From Gilvirhabdus luticola (lineage in GTDB: Bacteria > Bacteroidota > Bacteroidia > Flavobacteriales > Flavobacteriaceae), in assembly GCF_032583975.1 (NCBI RefSeq), contig NZ_JAWHTF010000002.1: 64,000 nucleotides of DNA; one strand, written 5' to 3'. Both the position numbers and the translations under genes were made by a program. Shown one piece after another: positions 50,811 through 58,978 of this stretch (position 1 is the first letter of the stretch; every line of letters starts with the position of its first letter). The notes beneath the pieces were generated by a model. It did no database searches, was not told the DNA's origin, and saw only the letters and a program-made list of their open reading frames with translations.

Positions 50811-52547
50811 TTAACTTAATCTTATATCTGAAACTGATGCTCCTGAAGGAATCATCGGAAATACATTATCTTCTTTTTCTACACAAACTTCCAAAAAGTA
50901 TGCTGAATCACTTGCAATCATTTCGGCTACAGCATCTGCTAAATCTTCTCGTTTTGTTACTTTTTTGGCTTCTATATAATATCCTTTTGCAATTTGAACA
51001 AAATCTGGATTTATCAATTCGGTAGAAGCATAGCGCTTATCAAAAAACAACTGTTGCCATTGGCGAACCATACCTAGAAAATCATTATTTAGCACCACAA
51101 TTTTAACAGGTACTTTAGTTTGAAAAATTGTACCTAGTTCCTGAATGGTCATCTGGTAACCACCGTCGCCAATAACAGCTACAACTTCACGTTCTGGAGC
51201 TGCCATTTTTGCACCAATTGCTGCTGGTAAAGCAAAACCCATGGTACCCAAACCTCCAGAGGTTATATTACTTTTTGTTTTATTAAACTCTGCATACCTG
51301 CAAGCTATCATTTGGTGTTGACCTACATCACTAACAATCGCAGCTTCACCTTTCGTTTGTTGGTTAATTTCGTTTAAAACTTCTCCCATCGTTAAGCCAT
51401 CCTTTGTTGGGTGCAAATCATTTTTAATGACTTTTTCAAACTCAATTTCATATAATTTCTTAAACTCATTATGCCAATTCGAATGAGAATTTTTATTCAA
51501 CAAAGGAAGGAGTTCTGCTAAACTTTCTTTGGCATTGCCTAAAACAGCAACATCTGTTTTGACATTTTTGTCAACCTCTGCAGGATCAATTTCAAAATGA
51601 ATAATCTTCGCCTGTTTGGCATATGTTTCCAAATTCCCTGTAACCCTATCGTCAAAGCGCATTCCAATTGCAATTAAAACATCACATGAATTAGTTAGGA
51701 TATTTGGCGCATAATTGCCATGCATACCAACCATCCCTACATTTAATGGATGACTGGAAGGTATAGCTGAAGCTCCTAATATTGTCCAGGCGGAAGGTAT
51801 TCCAGTTTTTTCAATAACAGCTTTAAACTCTTCTTCTGCTTCACCAAGAATAACACCTTGACCCCAAACCACCATTGGTTTTTTTGCATTATTGATTAGC
51901 TCTGCTGCAGCCTTTAACTCTTTTGAGTTTATTTTAGGAACAGGAATATAACTTCTTACTGCTTGGCATTTTTCATATTTAAAATCGAATTCCTCAAACT
52001 GTGCGTCTTTAGTTATATCAATTAATACAGGTCCTGGTCTTCCACTTTTGGCAATATAAAATGCCTTTGCCATAACTTCAGGTATTTCTGAAGCTTTAGT
52101 TATTTGATGATTCCATTTGGTTACTGGTGTAGAAATTCCAATAATATCTGTTTCTTGAAAGGCATCACTACCTAATAAGTGCGAAGCAACTTGACCAGTG
52201 ATACATACCATTGGTGTAGAATCTATTTGAGCATCTGCTATTCCAGTAATAAGGTTTGTAGCACCAGGTCCAGAAGTAGCCATGGCTACTCCAACTTTAC
52301 CAGAGATTCTTGCATAACCTTGAGCAGCATGAGTAGCTCCTTGTTCATGCCGTGTTAATACATGGTGTAATTTATCTTGGTATTTATACAATTCATCATA
52401 TACTGGCATAATGGCTCCACCCGGATAACCATATAGAATATCGACGCCTTCTTCAAGAAGACATCTTACTATAGCTTCGCAGCCGGTCATGCGTTCTGCT
52501 GTTTGAGAATTTGTGTCTTTTTTTAATAATGTTTGAGTTTCTTTCAT
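50811..52547 (-). CDS. ilvB: Acetolactate synthase large (catalytic) subunit
   Basis: 578-aa thiamine-diphosphate enzyme. Catalytic Glu lies in TRHEQGATHAAQGYAR near 64-79, FAD-domain sequences follow, and the ThDP motif GDGGYQMTIQELGT lies near 454-467. It forms acetolactate or acetohydroxybutyrate, with IlvN as partner directly downstream. The gap to ilvD is 65 bases and holds a dispersed repeat. Confidence 0.95.
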   Translation of the reverse strand: MKETQTLLKKDTNSQTAERMTGCEAIVRCLLEEGVDILYGYPGGAIMPVYDELYKYQDKLHHVLTRHEQGATHAAQGYARISGKVGVAMATSGPGATNLITGIADAQIDSTPMVCITGQVASHLLGSDAFQETDIIGISTPVTKWNHQITKASEIPEVMAKAFYIAKSGRPGPVLIDITKDAQFEEFDFKYEKCQAVRSYIPVPKINSKELKAAAELINNAKKPMVVWGQGVILGEAEEEFKAVIEKTGIPSAWTILGASAIPSSHPLNVGMVGMHGNYAPNILTNSCDVLIAIGMRFDDRVTGNLETYAKQAKIIHFEIDPAEVDKNVKTDVAVLGNAKESLAELLPLLNKNSHSNWHNEFKKLYEIEFEKVIKNDLHPTKDGLTMGEVLNEINQQTKGEAAIVSDVGQHQMIACRYAEFNKTKSNITSGGLGTMGFALPAAIGAKMAAPEREVVAVIGDGGYQMTIQELGTIFQTKVPVKIVVLNNDFLGMVRQWQQLFFDKRYASTELINPDFVQIAKGYYIEAKKVTKREDLADAVAEMIASDSAYFLEVCVEKEDNVFPMIPSGASVSDIRLS

Positions 52548-52558
52548 CTCATATATTT

Positions 52559-52591
52559 ATTGAGATCCTTCGACAAGTTCAGGATGACATT
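52559..52591. repeat. Dispersed Bacteroidota-type intergenic repeat
   Basis: GATCCTTCGACAAGTTCAGG, followed by ATGACA, is a short sequence that I know recurs in many intergenic regions of Bacteroidota genomes. ATCCT and AGGAT can pair as a hairpin. It sits in the ilvD-ilvB gap and may be a transcribed processing or attenuation site; that role is inference. Confidence 0.55.
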
Positions 52592-52612
52592 TTTATATTA
52601 ATTATATTTTAC

Positions 52613-54289
52613 CTAGAATTCATCAGTTACACATCCTTTGGATGCAGATGAAACCGTTTTTGCATATTTATAAAGTACTCCTCTTTCAAATTTCAATTTA
52701 GGAGCAGTCCAATTTTGTCTTCGTTTTTGTAATTCTTCTTCAGAAACCTCTAAAGAAATACTATTTGTTTCTGCATCTATTGTAATTATATCGCCATCTT
52801 TAACAAAGGCAATGGTACCTCCTTCTTGAGCTTCTGGAGTAATATGACCAACTACAAAGCCGTGTGTGCCACCAGAAAATCGCCCATCAGTAATTAAGGC
52901 CACATCTTTACCTAAACCAGCTCCCATAATTGCTGCTGTAGGTTTCAACATTTCTGGCATACCAGGACCTCCTTTTGGTCCTTCATAACGAATAACCACC
53001 ACATCACCTTTTTCTACTTTACCATCACGTATACCGTCGTTAGCTGCATATTCTCCTTCAAATACTTTTGCTTTTCCTTTAAAACATAAACCTTCTTTAC
53101 CTGTGATTTTAGCAACACTGCCTTCTGAAGCTAAATTTCCGTATAACATACGTAAATGTCCTGTTGCTTTTATAGGTTTTTCTATTGGTTTTATAACATC
53201 TTGTCCTTCAGCCAAATCATCAACATCTAATAAATTTTCTGCCAGTGTTTTCCCTGTAACGGTTAAGCAATCACCATGCAATAATCCTTTTTTCAAAAGA
53301 TATTTTAATACCGCAGGAACACCGCCAATAGCATGTACATCTTCCATAAGATATTTTCCACTAGGTTTTAAATCGGCAAGAAAAGGTGTATTATCACTTA
53401 TATTTTGAAAATCTTTAAGCGTAAAATCTATTTGAGCTGCTCTTGCAATTGCTAAAAAATGTAATACAGCATTGGTTGAACCACCAAGAATGGTCACTAG
53501 ACGAATGGCATTTTCTAATGATTTTCTTGTAATAATATCTGAAGGTTTAATGTCTTTTTCAAGCAGTAATCGCATTGCTTCACCTGCTTTTATAGACTCT
53601 TCTTTTTTAGAATCACTTAATGCAGGATTTGAAGAATTATAAGGTAATGCCATGCCTAATGCCTCTATTGCCGAAGCCATAGTATTAGCAGTGTACATGC
53701 CGCCACAAGCTCCTTGACCTGGAATTGATTTTCTGATGACACTTTTATACTCTGCCTCTTCCATAGTTCCTGCTACCTTACTTCCCCAAGCTTCAAAAGA
53801 AGAAACAATATCTAATTTTTTACCAGCATGACAACCAGAATCTGTTGTACCACCATAAACCAAAATAGCTGGTCTATTTAAACGAATCATAGCCATTAAA
53901 GCACCAGGCATATTTTTATCACAACCAACTACCGTTATTAATCCATCATAACTCATAGCTTGAACTACGGTTTCCATAGAATCAGCGATAATATCTCTAG
54001 AAGGTAACGAATAACGCATACCTGGCGTACCCATGGAAATACCATCACTTACACCGATTGTATTAAAAATCAAACCGACTAAATCTTCATTTTTTGTGCC
54101 TTGTTTTGCCAATTTCGCCAAATCATTTAAATGCATGTTGCACGGATTACCTTCATAACCAGTACTTGCAATACCTACTAGAGGTTTAAAAAAATCTTCG
54201 TCAGAAAAACCAATTGCATATAACATGGCCTGTGCGGCTGGTTGAGTTGGATCTTGAGTAACTGTTTTACTGTATTTATTAAGCTTCAT
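52613..54289 (-). CDS. ilvD: Dihydroxy-acid dehydratase
   Basis: 558-aa iron-sulfur dehydratase of Ile/Val synthesis. CDKNMPGALMAM near 123 and the Cys in GQGACGGMYTAN near 192-203 are cluster/active-site motifs. DGRFSGGTHGFVVGH near 467 is the family signature. It is the first gene of ilvD-ilvB-ilvN-ilvC. A weak -7 box TAATTTCG (54322-54315) lies 25 bases upstream of the start; no attenuator was recognised. Confidence 0.94.
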   Translation of the reverse strand: MKLNKYSKTVTQDPTQPAAQAMLYAIGFSDEDFFKPLVGIASTGYEGNPCNMHLNDLAKLAKQGTKNEDLVGLIFNTIGVSDGISMGTPGMRYSLPSRDIIADSMETVVQAMSYDGLITVVGCDKNMPGALMAMIRLNRPAILVYGGTTDSGCHAGKKLDIVSSFEAWGSKVAGTMEEAEYKSVIRKSIPGQGACGGMYTANTMASAIEALGMALPYNSSNPALSDSKKEESIKAGEAMRLLLEKDIKPSDIITRKSLENAIRLVTILGGSTNAVLHFLAIARAAQIDFTLKDFQNISDNTPFLADLKPSGKYLMEDVHAIGGVPAVLKYLLKKGLLHGDCLTVTGKTLAENLLDVDDLAEGQDVIKPIEKPIKATGHLRMLYGNLASEGSVAKITGKEGLCFKGKAKVFEGEYAANDGIRDGKVEKGDVVVIRYEGPKGGPGMPEMLKPTAAIMGAGLGKDVALITDGRFSGGTHGFVVGHITPEAQEGGTIAFVKDGDIITIDAETNSISLEVSEEELQKRRQNWTAPKLKFERGVLYKYAKTVSSASKGCVTDEF

Positions 54290-54542
54290 TTATTTTATGA
54301 CAATATTATAGTATCGAAATTACTTTATTGAGTTTTTTTAATGTAAGCTTATTCTTTAATGGGTTTAAATCCATTTACGTTTCAATTAAGTTAAACAATT
54401 GATTATAAATATTTTAACCTTTATTTTTTATGATGTTCAATACTTTAAATTTGTTAATTAAACAGAACAAATTCCTATTAAAGAAGAACATTAATTGCTT
54501 TTTTGTTTTATTCCTTATTATACAGTTATAAAAAAAGTGAAA
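54290..54542. other. AT-rich divergent region between ilvD and metK
   Basis: Contains the putative ilvD -7 box at 54315-54322. Apart from long A/T runs I see no gene, repeat or strong hairpin before the metK promoter. Confidence 0.5.
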
Positions 54543-54576
54543 TTGGTTTACTTTCTATATTATTTTTTTACTTTTG
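54543..54576 (+). promoter_or_regulatory. Promoter of metK
   Basis: TTGG (54543-54546) lies 22 bases upstream of TACTTTTG (54569-54576), an exact TAnnTTTG -7 box. Transcription should begin a few bases before the SAM-II-like aptamer. Confidence 0.7.
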
Positions 54577-54587
54577 CCAAACAAATA

Positions 54588-54646
54588 ATAAGAGGACAGA
54601 TTTGACTGATTGCAACCTCATTAAAATAATGCTAAAGACAGTGTGA
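54588..54646 (+). ncRNA. SAM-II-like riboswitch upstream of metK
   Basis: The pattern fits the SAM-II pseudoknot. GAGG (54592-54595) pairs with CCTC (54616-54619) to form P1. The loop holds ATTTGACTGATTGCAA. GCTAAA (54631-54636) is the conserved 3' core. ACTG (54605-54608) in the loop pairs with CAGT (54639-54642) to make the pseudoknot. The next gene makes S-adenosylmethionine, as expected. Helices are short, so I give less than full confidence without folding or a covariance search. Confidence 0.75.
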
Positions 54647-54695
54647 ACTATCTTAAGAGTGCGTCGTCAAATCTTCAAAATAAAAATTAAGTTAT

Positions 54696-55949
54696 ATGGC
54701 GTATTTATTCACTTCAGAAAGTGTTTCTGAAGGGCACCCAGACAAAGTAGCAGATCAGATTAGTGATGCTTTGATTGACAATTTTTTGGCTTTTGATAAA
54801 GACTCCAAAGTGGCTTGTGAAACTCTGGTCACAACTGGTCAAGTTATTCTTGCTGGTGAAGTAAAATCAAACACCTATTTGGATGTTCAGCAAATAGCAA
54901 GAGACACTATAAATAAGATTGGTTATACCAAAGGTGAATATATGTTTGACGGTAATTCTTGTGGTGTGCTTTCGGCAATCCATGAACAATCTGAAGACAT
55001 TAATCGTGGTGTGGATAGAGCTACAAAAGAAGAACAAGGTGCTGGAGACCAAGGAATGATGTTCGGGTATGCTACAAACGAAACCGAAAATTTTATGCCT
55101 TTAGCTTTAGAGCTATCGCATAGAATTTTAAAAGAACTCTCTACTTTAAGGAGAGAAAGTAAAGATATTACCTATTTAAGACCTGATGCCAAAGCCCAAG
55201 TTACTATTGAATATAGTGATGATAATGTACCTCAACGTATAGACTCTATAGTTGTATCTACACAGCATGATGAATTTGACAATGATGATGTTATGCTAGC
55301 AAAAATTAGAAAAGATATTATTGAAATTCTGATACCTCGTGTGGTAAGTAAATTACCTAAAGTTATTCAAACCTTATTTAATAATCAGATAAAATACCAT
55401 ATTAACCCAACTGGCAAGTTTGTAATAGGTGGACCACATGGTGATTCTGGTTTAACAGGAAGAAAAATAATAGTGGATACTTATGGAGGAAAAGGTGCCC
55501 ATGGTGGCGGTGCTTTTTCTGGAAAAGACCCAAGTAAGGTTGATAGAAGTGCGGCTTATGCTACGCGCCATATTGCCAAAAATTTGGTAGCAGCTGGTGT
55601 TTGTGACGAAGTTTTAGTACAAGTAAGTTATGCCATTGGTGTAGTTGAGCCTATGGGAATTTTTATTGATACTTATGGTACTTGCCCATTTAATATGACA
55701 GATGGTGAAATTGCCAAAATAGTTACAAAGCTGTTTGATATGCGTCCAGCAGCCATTGAAGATCGTTTAAAACTACGTCAACCTATTTATAGCGAAACTG
55801 CAGCCTATGGACACATGGGTCGTGAAAATAAAATAGTCACCAAAACGTTTACACAGCCTACCGGAGAAAGTGTTACAGTTGATGTTGAACTTTTTACTTG
55901 GGAAAAACTAGATTACGTAGATAAAGTAAAAGAAGCTTTCGGATTGTAA
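54696..55949 (+). CDS. metK: S-adenosylmethionine synthetase
   Basis: 417 aa, normal length. GHPDKVADQISDALID near residues 13-28, GAGDQGMMFGYA near 115-126 and GGAFSGKDPSKVDRSAAY near 267-284 are the three MetK signatures for ATP, methionine and metal binding. It is monocistronic with its own promoter, SAM-II-like leader and terminator. A second copy of only its last 33 or so codons lies at 58.7 kb. Confidence 0.97.
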   Translation: MAYLFTSESVSEGHPDKVADQISDALIDNFLAFDKDSKVACETLVTTGQVILAGEVKSNTYLDVQQIARDTINKIGYTKGEYMFDGNSCGVLSAIHEQSEDINRGVDRATKEEQGAGDQGMMFGYATNETENFMPLALELSHRILKELSTLRRESKDITYLRPDAKAQVTIEYSDDNVPQRIDSIVVSTQHDEFDNDDVMLAKIRKDIIEILIPRVVSKLPKVIQTLFNNQIKYHINPTGKFVIGGPHGDSGLTGRKIIVDTYGGKGAHGGGAFSGKDPSKVDRSAAYATRHIAKNLVAAGVCDEVLVQVSYAIGVVEPMGIFIDTYGTCPFNMTDGEIAKIVTKLFDMRPAAIEDRLKLRQPIYSETAAYGHMGRENKIVTKTFTQPTGESVTVDVELFTWEKLDYVDKVKEAFGL

Positions 55950-55974
55950 ACTAAAACACCCAATATAATATTAT

Positions 55975-56005
55975 AAAAGCCTCGTAGATACTATGAGGCT
56001 TTTTT
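55975..56005 (+). terminator. Intrinsic terminator after metK
   Basis: AAAAGCCTCGTAG and CTATGAGGCTT form a stem with a short loop, followed by a T run (56000-56005). Confidence 0.88.
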
Positions 56006-56202
56006 GAATTTCTTATTTTTTTTAGCAAAAAGAAATGTCAAACATTATTTAACGACTAAAATAACTAAACAATTAATACAAATTAATATTAAAGTATTGG
56101 TGAAATCAATAAAGATTGATGTCTGTAAAGATTCTAATCGACTAAAATGATGGCTAACATGACAGACTTCTGTTATCTTACTTTATTAGATGAGACAATT
56201 AA

Positions 56203-56210
56203 TAAATTTG
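56203..56210 (+). promoter_or_regulatory. -7 box just before the DUF3179 gene
   Basis: TAAATTTG exactly fits TAnnTTTG and ends 4 bases before the ATG at 56215. If used, the mRNA would be leaderless or nearly so. Confidence 0.5.
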
Positions 56211-56214
56211 AAAA

Positions 56215-58653
56215 ATGAGATGGATTTTGCTTTACTTCTGGATTGGATTGAGTTGCCCACAATTGGGCAATGCGCAGCAAGTTGAGTTGCAATTCAAACT
56301 AGTTGATAAAGTAACCAAAAAGTCAATATCTGATGCTCACATTTTTATAAATAACTCCAGCATAGGCACTACAAGTGATATCGATGGTTACTGTAAATTT
56401 AGTGTTTCTATACTGGAGACTCAAGTACTTATCATTACTCATGTATCATATAAAACATTAAATATCGTCCCTAAAAATTATAAACATCTTTCTAAAGGTG
56501 CTACAATAGAAATGCAAGGTAAGAATGTTGATTTAGATGAGATTCTTCTTACCTCAAAAAAAGATAAAAAATGGAAGAAAAAATTTAGAAAATTTAGAAA
56601 AACACTATTGGGAGACGGTAAAGCTGCATCTAATTGCAAAATCTTGAATCCAGAGGTATTACAGTTCGAAGAAAAGAATGGAAACTTGTGGGTAACGGCT
56701 GTCGACCTTCTACACATCGAAAACAACTATTTAGGATATACCATTCATTTTTGGCTTGAAGAGTTATCAATAGAGACCAATGGGTCAACCTATTACAAAG
56801 GCAATGGTAAATACATTGATAAAGCTCAAGCAAATGATACGCAATATATTGAGAGAAGGAAACTGCTTTACAAACACAGCTTACCTAACTTTTTTCGAAG
56901 CCTTATTAAAAGCCCAAACAAATCAGCCTTAAAAAAACTAGGATACGAACTTTCCTTTGAAAAATATGATAATGGGCAATTCAACACTATTCTTATTCCT
57001 ACAGAACCAAGTACGCTTGTCCTACCTGACTCTATTCCTGGTTGGAATAGATTGTACTTTTCTGAATTTTTAACGATCAAACACCTTGAACTTGATGTGG
57101 CTTCAAATAATGAAGTACAAGTTTCTGTATCTCCTGCCGAACAACAAAAATTCGGAACTAATAAAACTCAATCTCTTGGAAGAGATGCACAAAAAGAAGT
57201 TTCTCGATTGTACAAAATCGAACCATATTTGTTATTTGATAAGCGTGGAAATATTATAAATAAATCTGCTGTCAAAGAATATGGCTATTGGGCTAAACAA
57301 CGCCTTGCTCTGACCTTACCTATAGATTACAAAGCATTTTCAGATTATAGTGTAAAAGAATCTGCGTTCAAATTAATTGACACTCTTCTTATTTTTCAAA
57401 ATCTAGTTGGAATCGATCTGAAAAAAAGGTCAGAGGCGTTAAATGTTTTACAAAAAAATTGGTCTCAAAGTTATATAGCTCCACTGCTTGATGTATTGAT
57501 GTTAAGCCAGGATCTTTGGCTACAAAAATCTGTCCGAGCATTACTAGACGAACATGTGCCTTCCATTGAATCTAATTTTTATAATGGTATTCAGTTGCTG
57601 TGGAAAGACGAGCCATCCTATGGTAGCTACTATGCAGATTTTAAAGCTTATCTATATGGTGCACTTGATCCTGCGTTTTATCAATACTTTTATAAAAGAG
57701 GGGACCAATCCAAAATTCGTTTGGATGAAATCATTTGGGGAGGCGTGAGACAGGACGGTATACCGCCACTAAAATTGCCTACAATGATGTCTGCAAGTCA
57801 GTCTACTTATCTTTCGGATACTGATGAAGTTTTCGGTCTAGTGATTAATGGAGAGGCGCTTGCCTATCCAAAACGTATCCTAGCCTGGCATGAATTCCTA
57901 GTTGACGATATTGGAGAACAATCCATTGCCGTGGTGTACTGTACACTTTGTGGGACAGTTATTATTTATGATACCGAATTCAACGGAGTAAAACACAACC
58001 TAGGAACTAGTGGATTTCTCTATCGCTCAAATAAACTTATGTATGACCAAGATACTCAATCTTTATGGAGTACCATTTTGGGACAGCCTGTACTAGGACC
58101 ATTGGTCGATCAGAATATTGAGCTATCTATTTTACCTGTGGAAACTACTGCATGGAGAGAATGGCGTGAAAGACATCCTAATACACATGTGCTCTCTATT
58201 AATACTGGGCATTCTAGAAATTACGATGAAGGTGAAGCCTATAAAGACTATTTTTCGGATGATAAATTGATGTTTCCAGTTCCAAGACTTGATACGCGTT
58301 TGTCTAATAAAGCCAGGGTCTTTATTCCTCGACCTAAAAACTTTGCGACACATCCTTTAGCTATTTCTGTTAAATATTTAAAACGCAAAAGAATTCATCA
58401 GGATAAGATAGATGAACAAAGGCTGTTAATTATAGCTGATCGTAATGGTTCTAGCCGTGCGTATGCCATTGATGATCAACAATTCAAATCCTATAAAAAT
58501 GGGGTATTACTTGATAATAATGACAATAGATGGGACGTTAAGGAAGATGCTTTAATTGGCCCTAAAAGACAACAACTTCTTCGAATTCCAGGGCATGAGG
58601 CTTTTTGGTTTGCCTGGATCAATGTTTTTCCTGAAACAAGAATTATTTATTAA
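56215..58653 (+). CDS. Exported carboxypeptidase-like domain + DUF3179 fusion protein
   Basis: 812 aa. A signal-like N-terminus (LLYFWIGLSCPQLGNAQ) is followed by a carboxypeptidase-type regulatory domain (residues about 28-105, VTKKSISDAHIFINNSSIG). An uncharacterised middle follows (about 120-490). The C-terminal half (about 515-770) is DUF3179: IAVVYCTLCGTVIIYD near 575, TSGFLYRSNKLMYD near 601 and TTAWREWRERHPNTHVLSI near 644. DUF3179 has no known activity. The gene lies between metK and a degenerate second metK 3' end, so it looks inserted. Confidence 0.78.
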   Translation: MRWILLYFWIGLSCPQLGNAQQVELQFKLVDKVTKKSISDAHIFINNSSIGTTSDIDGYCKFSVSILETQVLIITHVSYKTLNIVPKNYKHLSKGATIEMQGKNVDLDEILLTSKKDKKWKKKFRKFRKTLLGDGKAASNCKILNPEVLQFEEKNGNLWVTAVDLLHIENNYLGYTIHFWLEELSIETNGSTYYKGNGKYIDKAQANDTQYIERRKLLYKHSLPNFFRSLIKSPNKSALKKLGYELSFEKYDNGQFNTILIPTEPSTLVLPDSIPGWNRLYFSEFLTIKHLELDVASNNEVQVSVSPAEQQKFGTNKTQSLGRDAQKEVSRLYKIEPYLLFDKRGNIINKSAVKEYGYWAKQRLALTLPIDYKAFSDYSVKESAFKLIDTLLIFQNLVGIDLKKRSEALNVLQKNWSQSYIAPLLDVLMLSQDLWLQKSVRALLDEHVPSIESNFYNGIQLLWKDEPSYGSYYADFKAYLYGALDPAFYQYFYKRGDQSKIRLDEIIWGGVRQDGIPPLKLPTMMSASQSTYLSDTDEVFGLVINGEALAYPKRILAWHEFLVDDIGEQSIAVVYCTLCGTVIIYDTEFNGVKHNLGTSGFLYRSNKLMYDQDTQSLWSTILGQPVLGPLVDQNIELSILPVETTAWREWRERHPNTHVLSINTGHSRNYDEGEAYKDYFSDDKLMFPVPRLDTRLSNKARVFIPRPKNFATHPLAISVKYLKRKRIHQDKIDEQRLLIIADRNGSSRAYAIDDQQFKSYKNGVLLDNNDNRWDVKEDALIGPKRQQLLRIPGHEAFWFAWINVFPETRIIY

Positions 58654-58685
58654 ATGCAACCTATAGATGTTATTCATTGTAGAAT

Positions 58686-58796
58686 AAAATTCATTTTACA
58701 CAACCTACAGGAGAAAGTGTCACTCAAAATATGAAGGTTTTTACTTGGGAAAAACTAGATTATGTTGATAGAATAAAAGAAGTTTTTGGGCTCTAG
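58686..58796 (+). pseudogene. Duplicated 3' end of metK
   Basis: In frame, the segment reads TQPTGESVTQNMKVFTWEKL, then DYVDRIKEVFGL and a stop. The end of intact metK reads TQPTGESVTVDVELFTWEKL, then DYVDKVKEAFGL and a stop. About 25 of 33 residues match, codons differ, and no start or body of the gene is present. It is followed by a hairpin like metK's terminator. Confidence 0.88.
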
Positions 58797-58816
58797 TGAA
58801 TATTTAAATATAAATT

Positions 58817-58845
58817 AAAGCCTTGGAACTTTGTAAGGCTTTTTT
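58817..58845 (+). terminator. Intrinsic terminator after the metK remnant
   Basis: AAAGCCTT and AAGGCTTT pair around a 10-base loop and run into T5. The stem resembles that of metK (AAAGCCTC/GAGGCTTT), so the duplication included the terminator. Confidence 0.85.
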
Positions 58846-58978
58846 GTTAATAGACTATTTGACTTCGTCAAAAAAAATACCGAACTTTTTTTATTTTGGT
58901 TAAAAACGGATTTATATCTCAACTTTAAAGCACATTTAGCTGAAGGTTTTTAGTGATGAACTAGGTTAAGATTATGGC

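Noticed and set aside
54290..54542. Attenuator or T-box ahead of ilvD
   Set aside because: No leader peptide rich in Ile/Val/Leu codons, no T-box sequence and no terminator-like stem was found.
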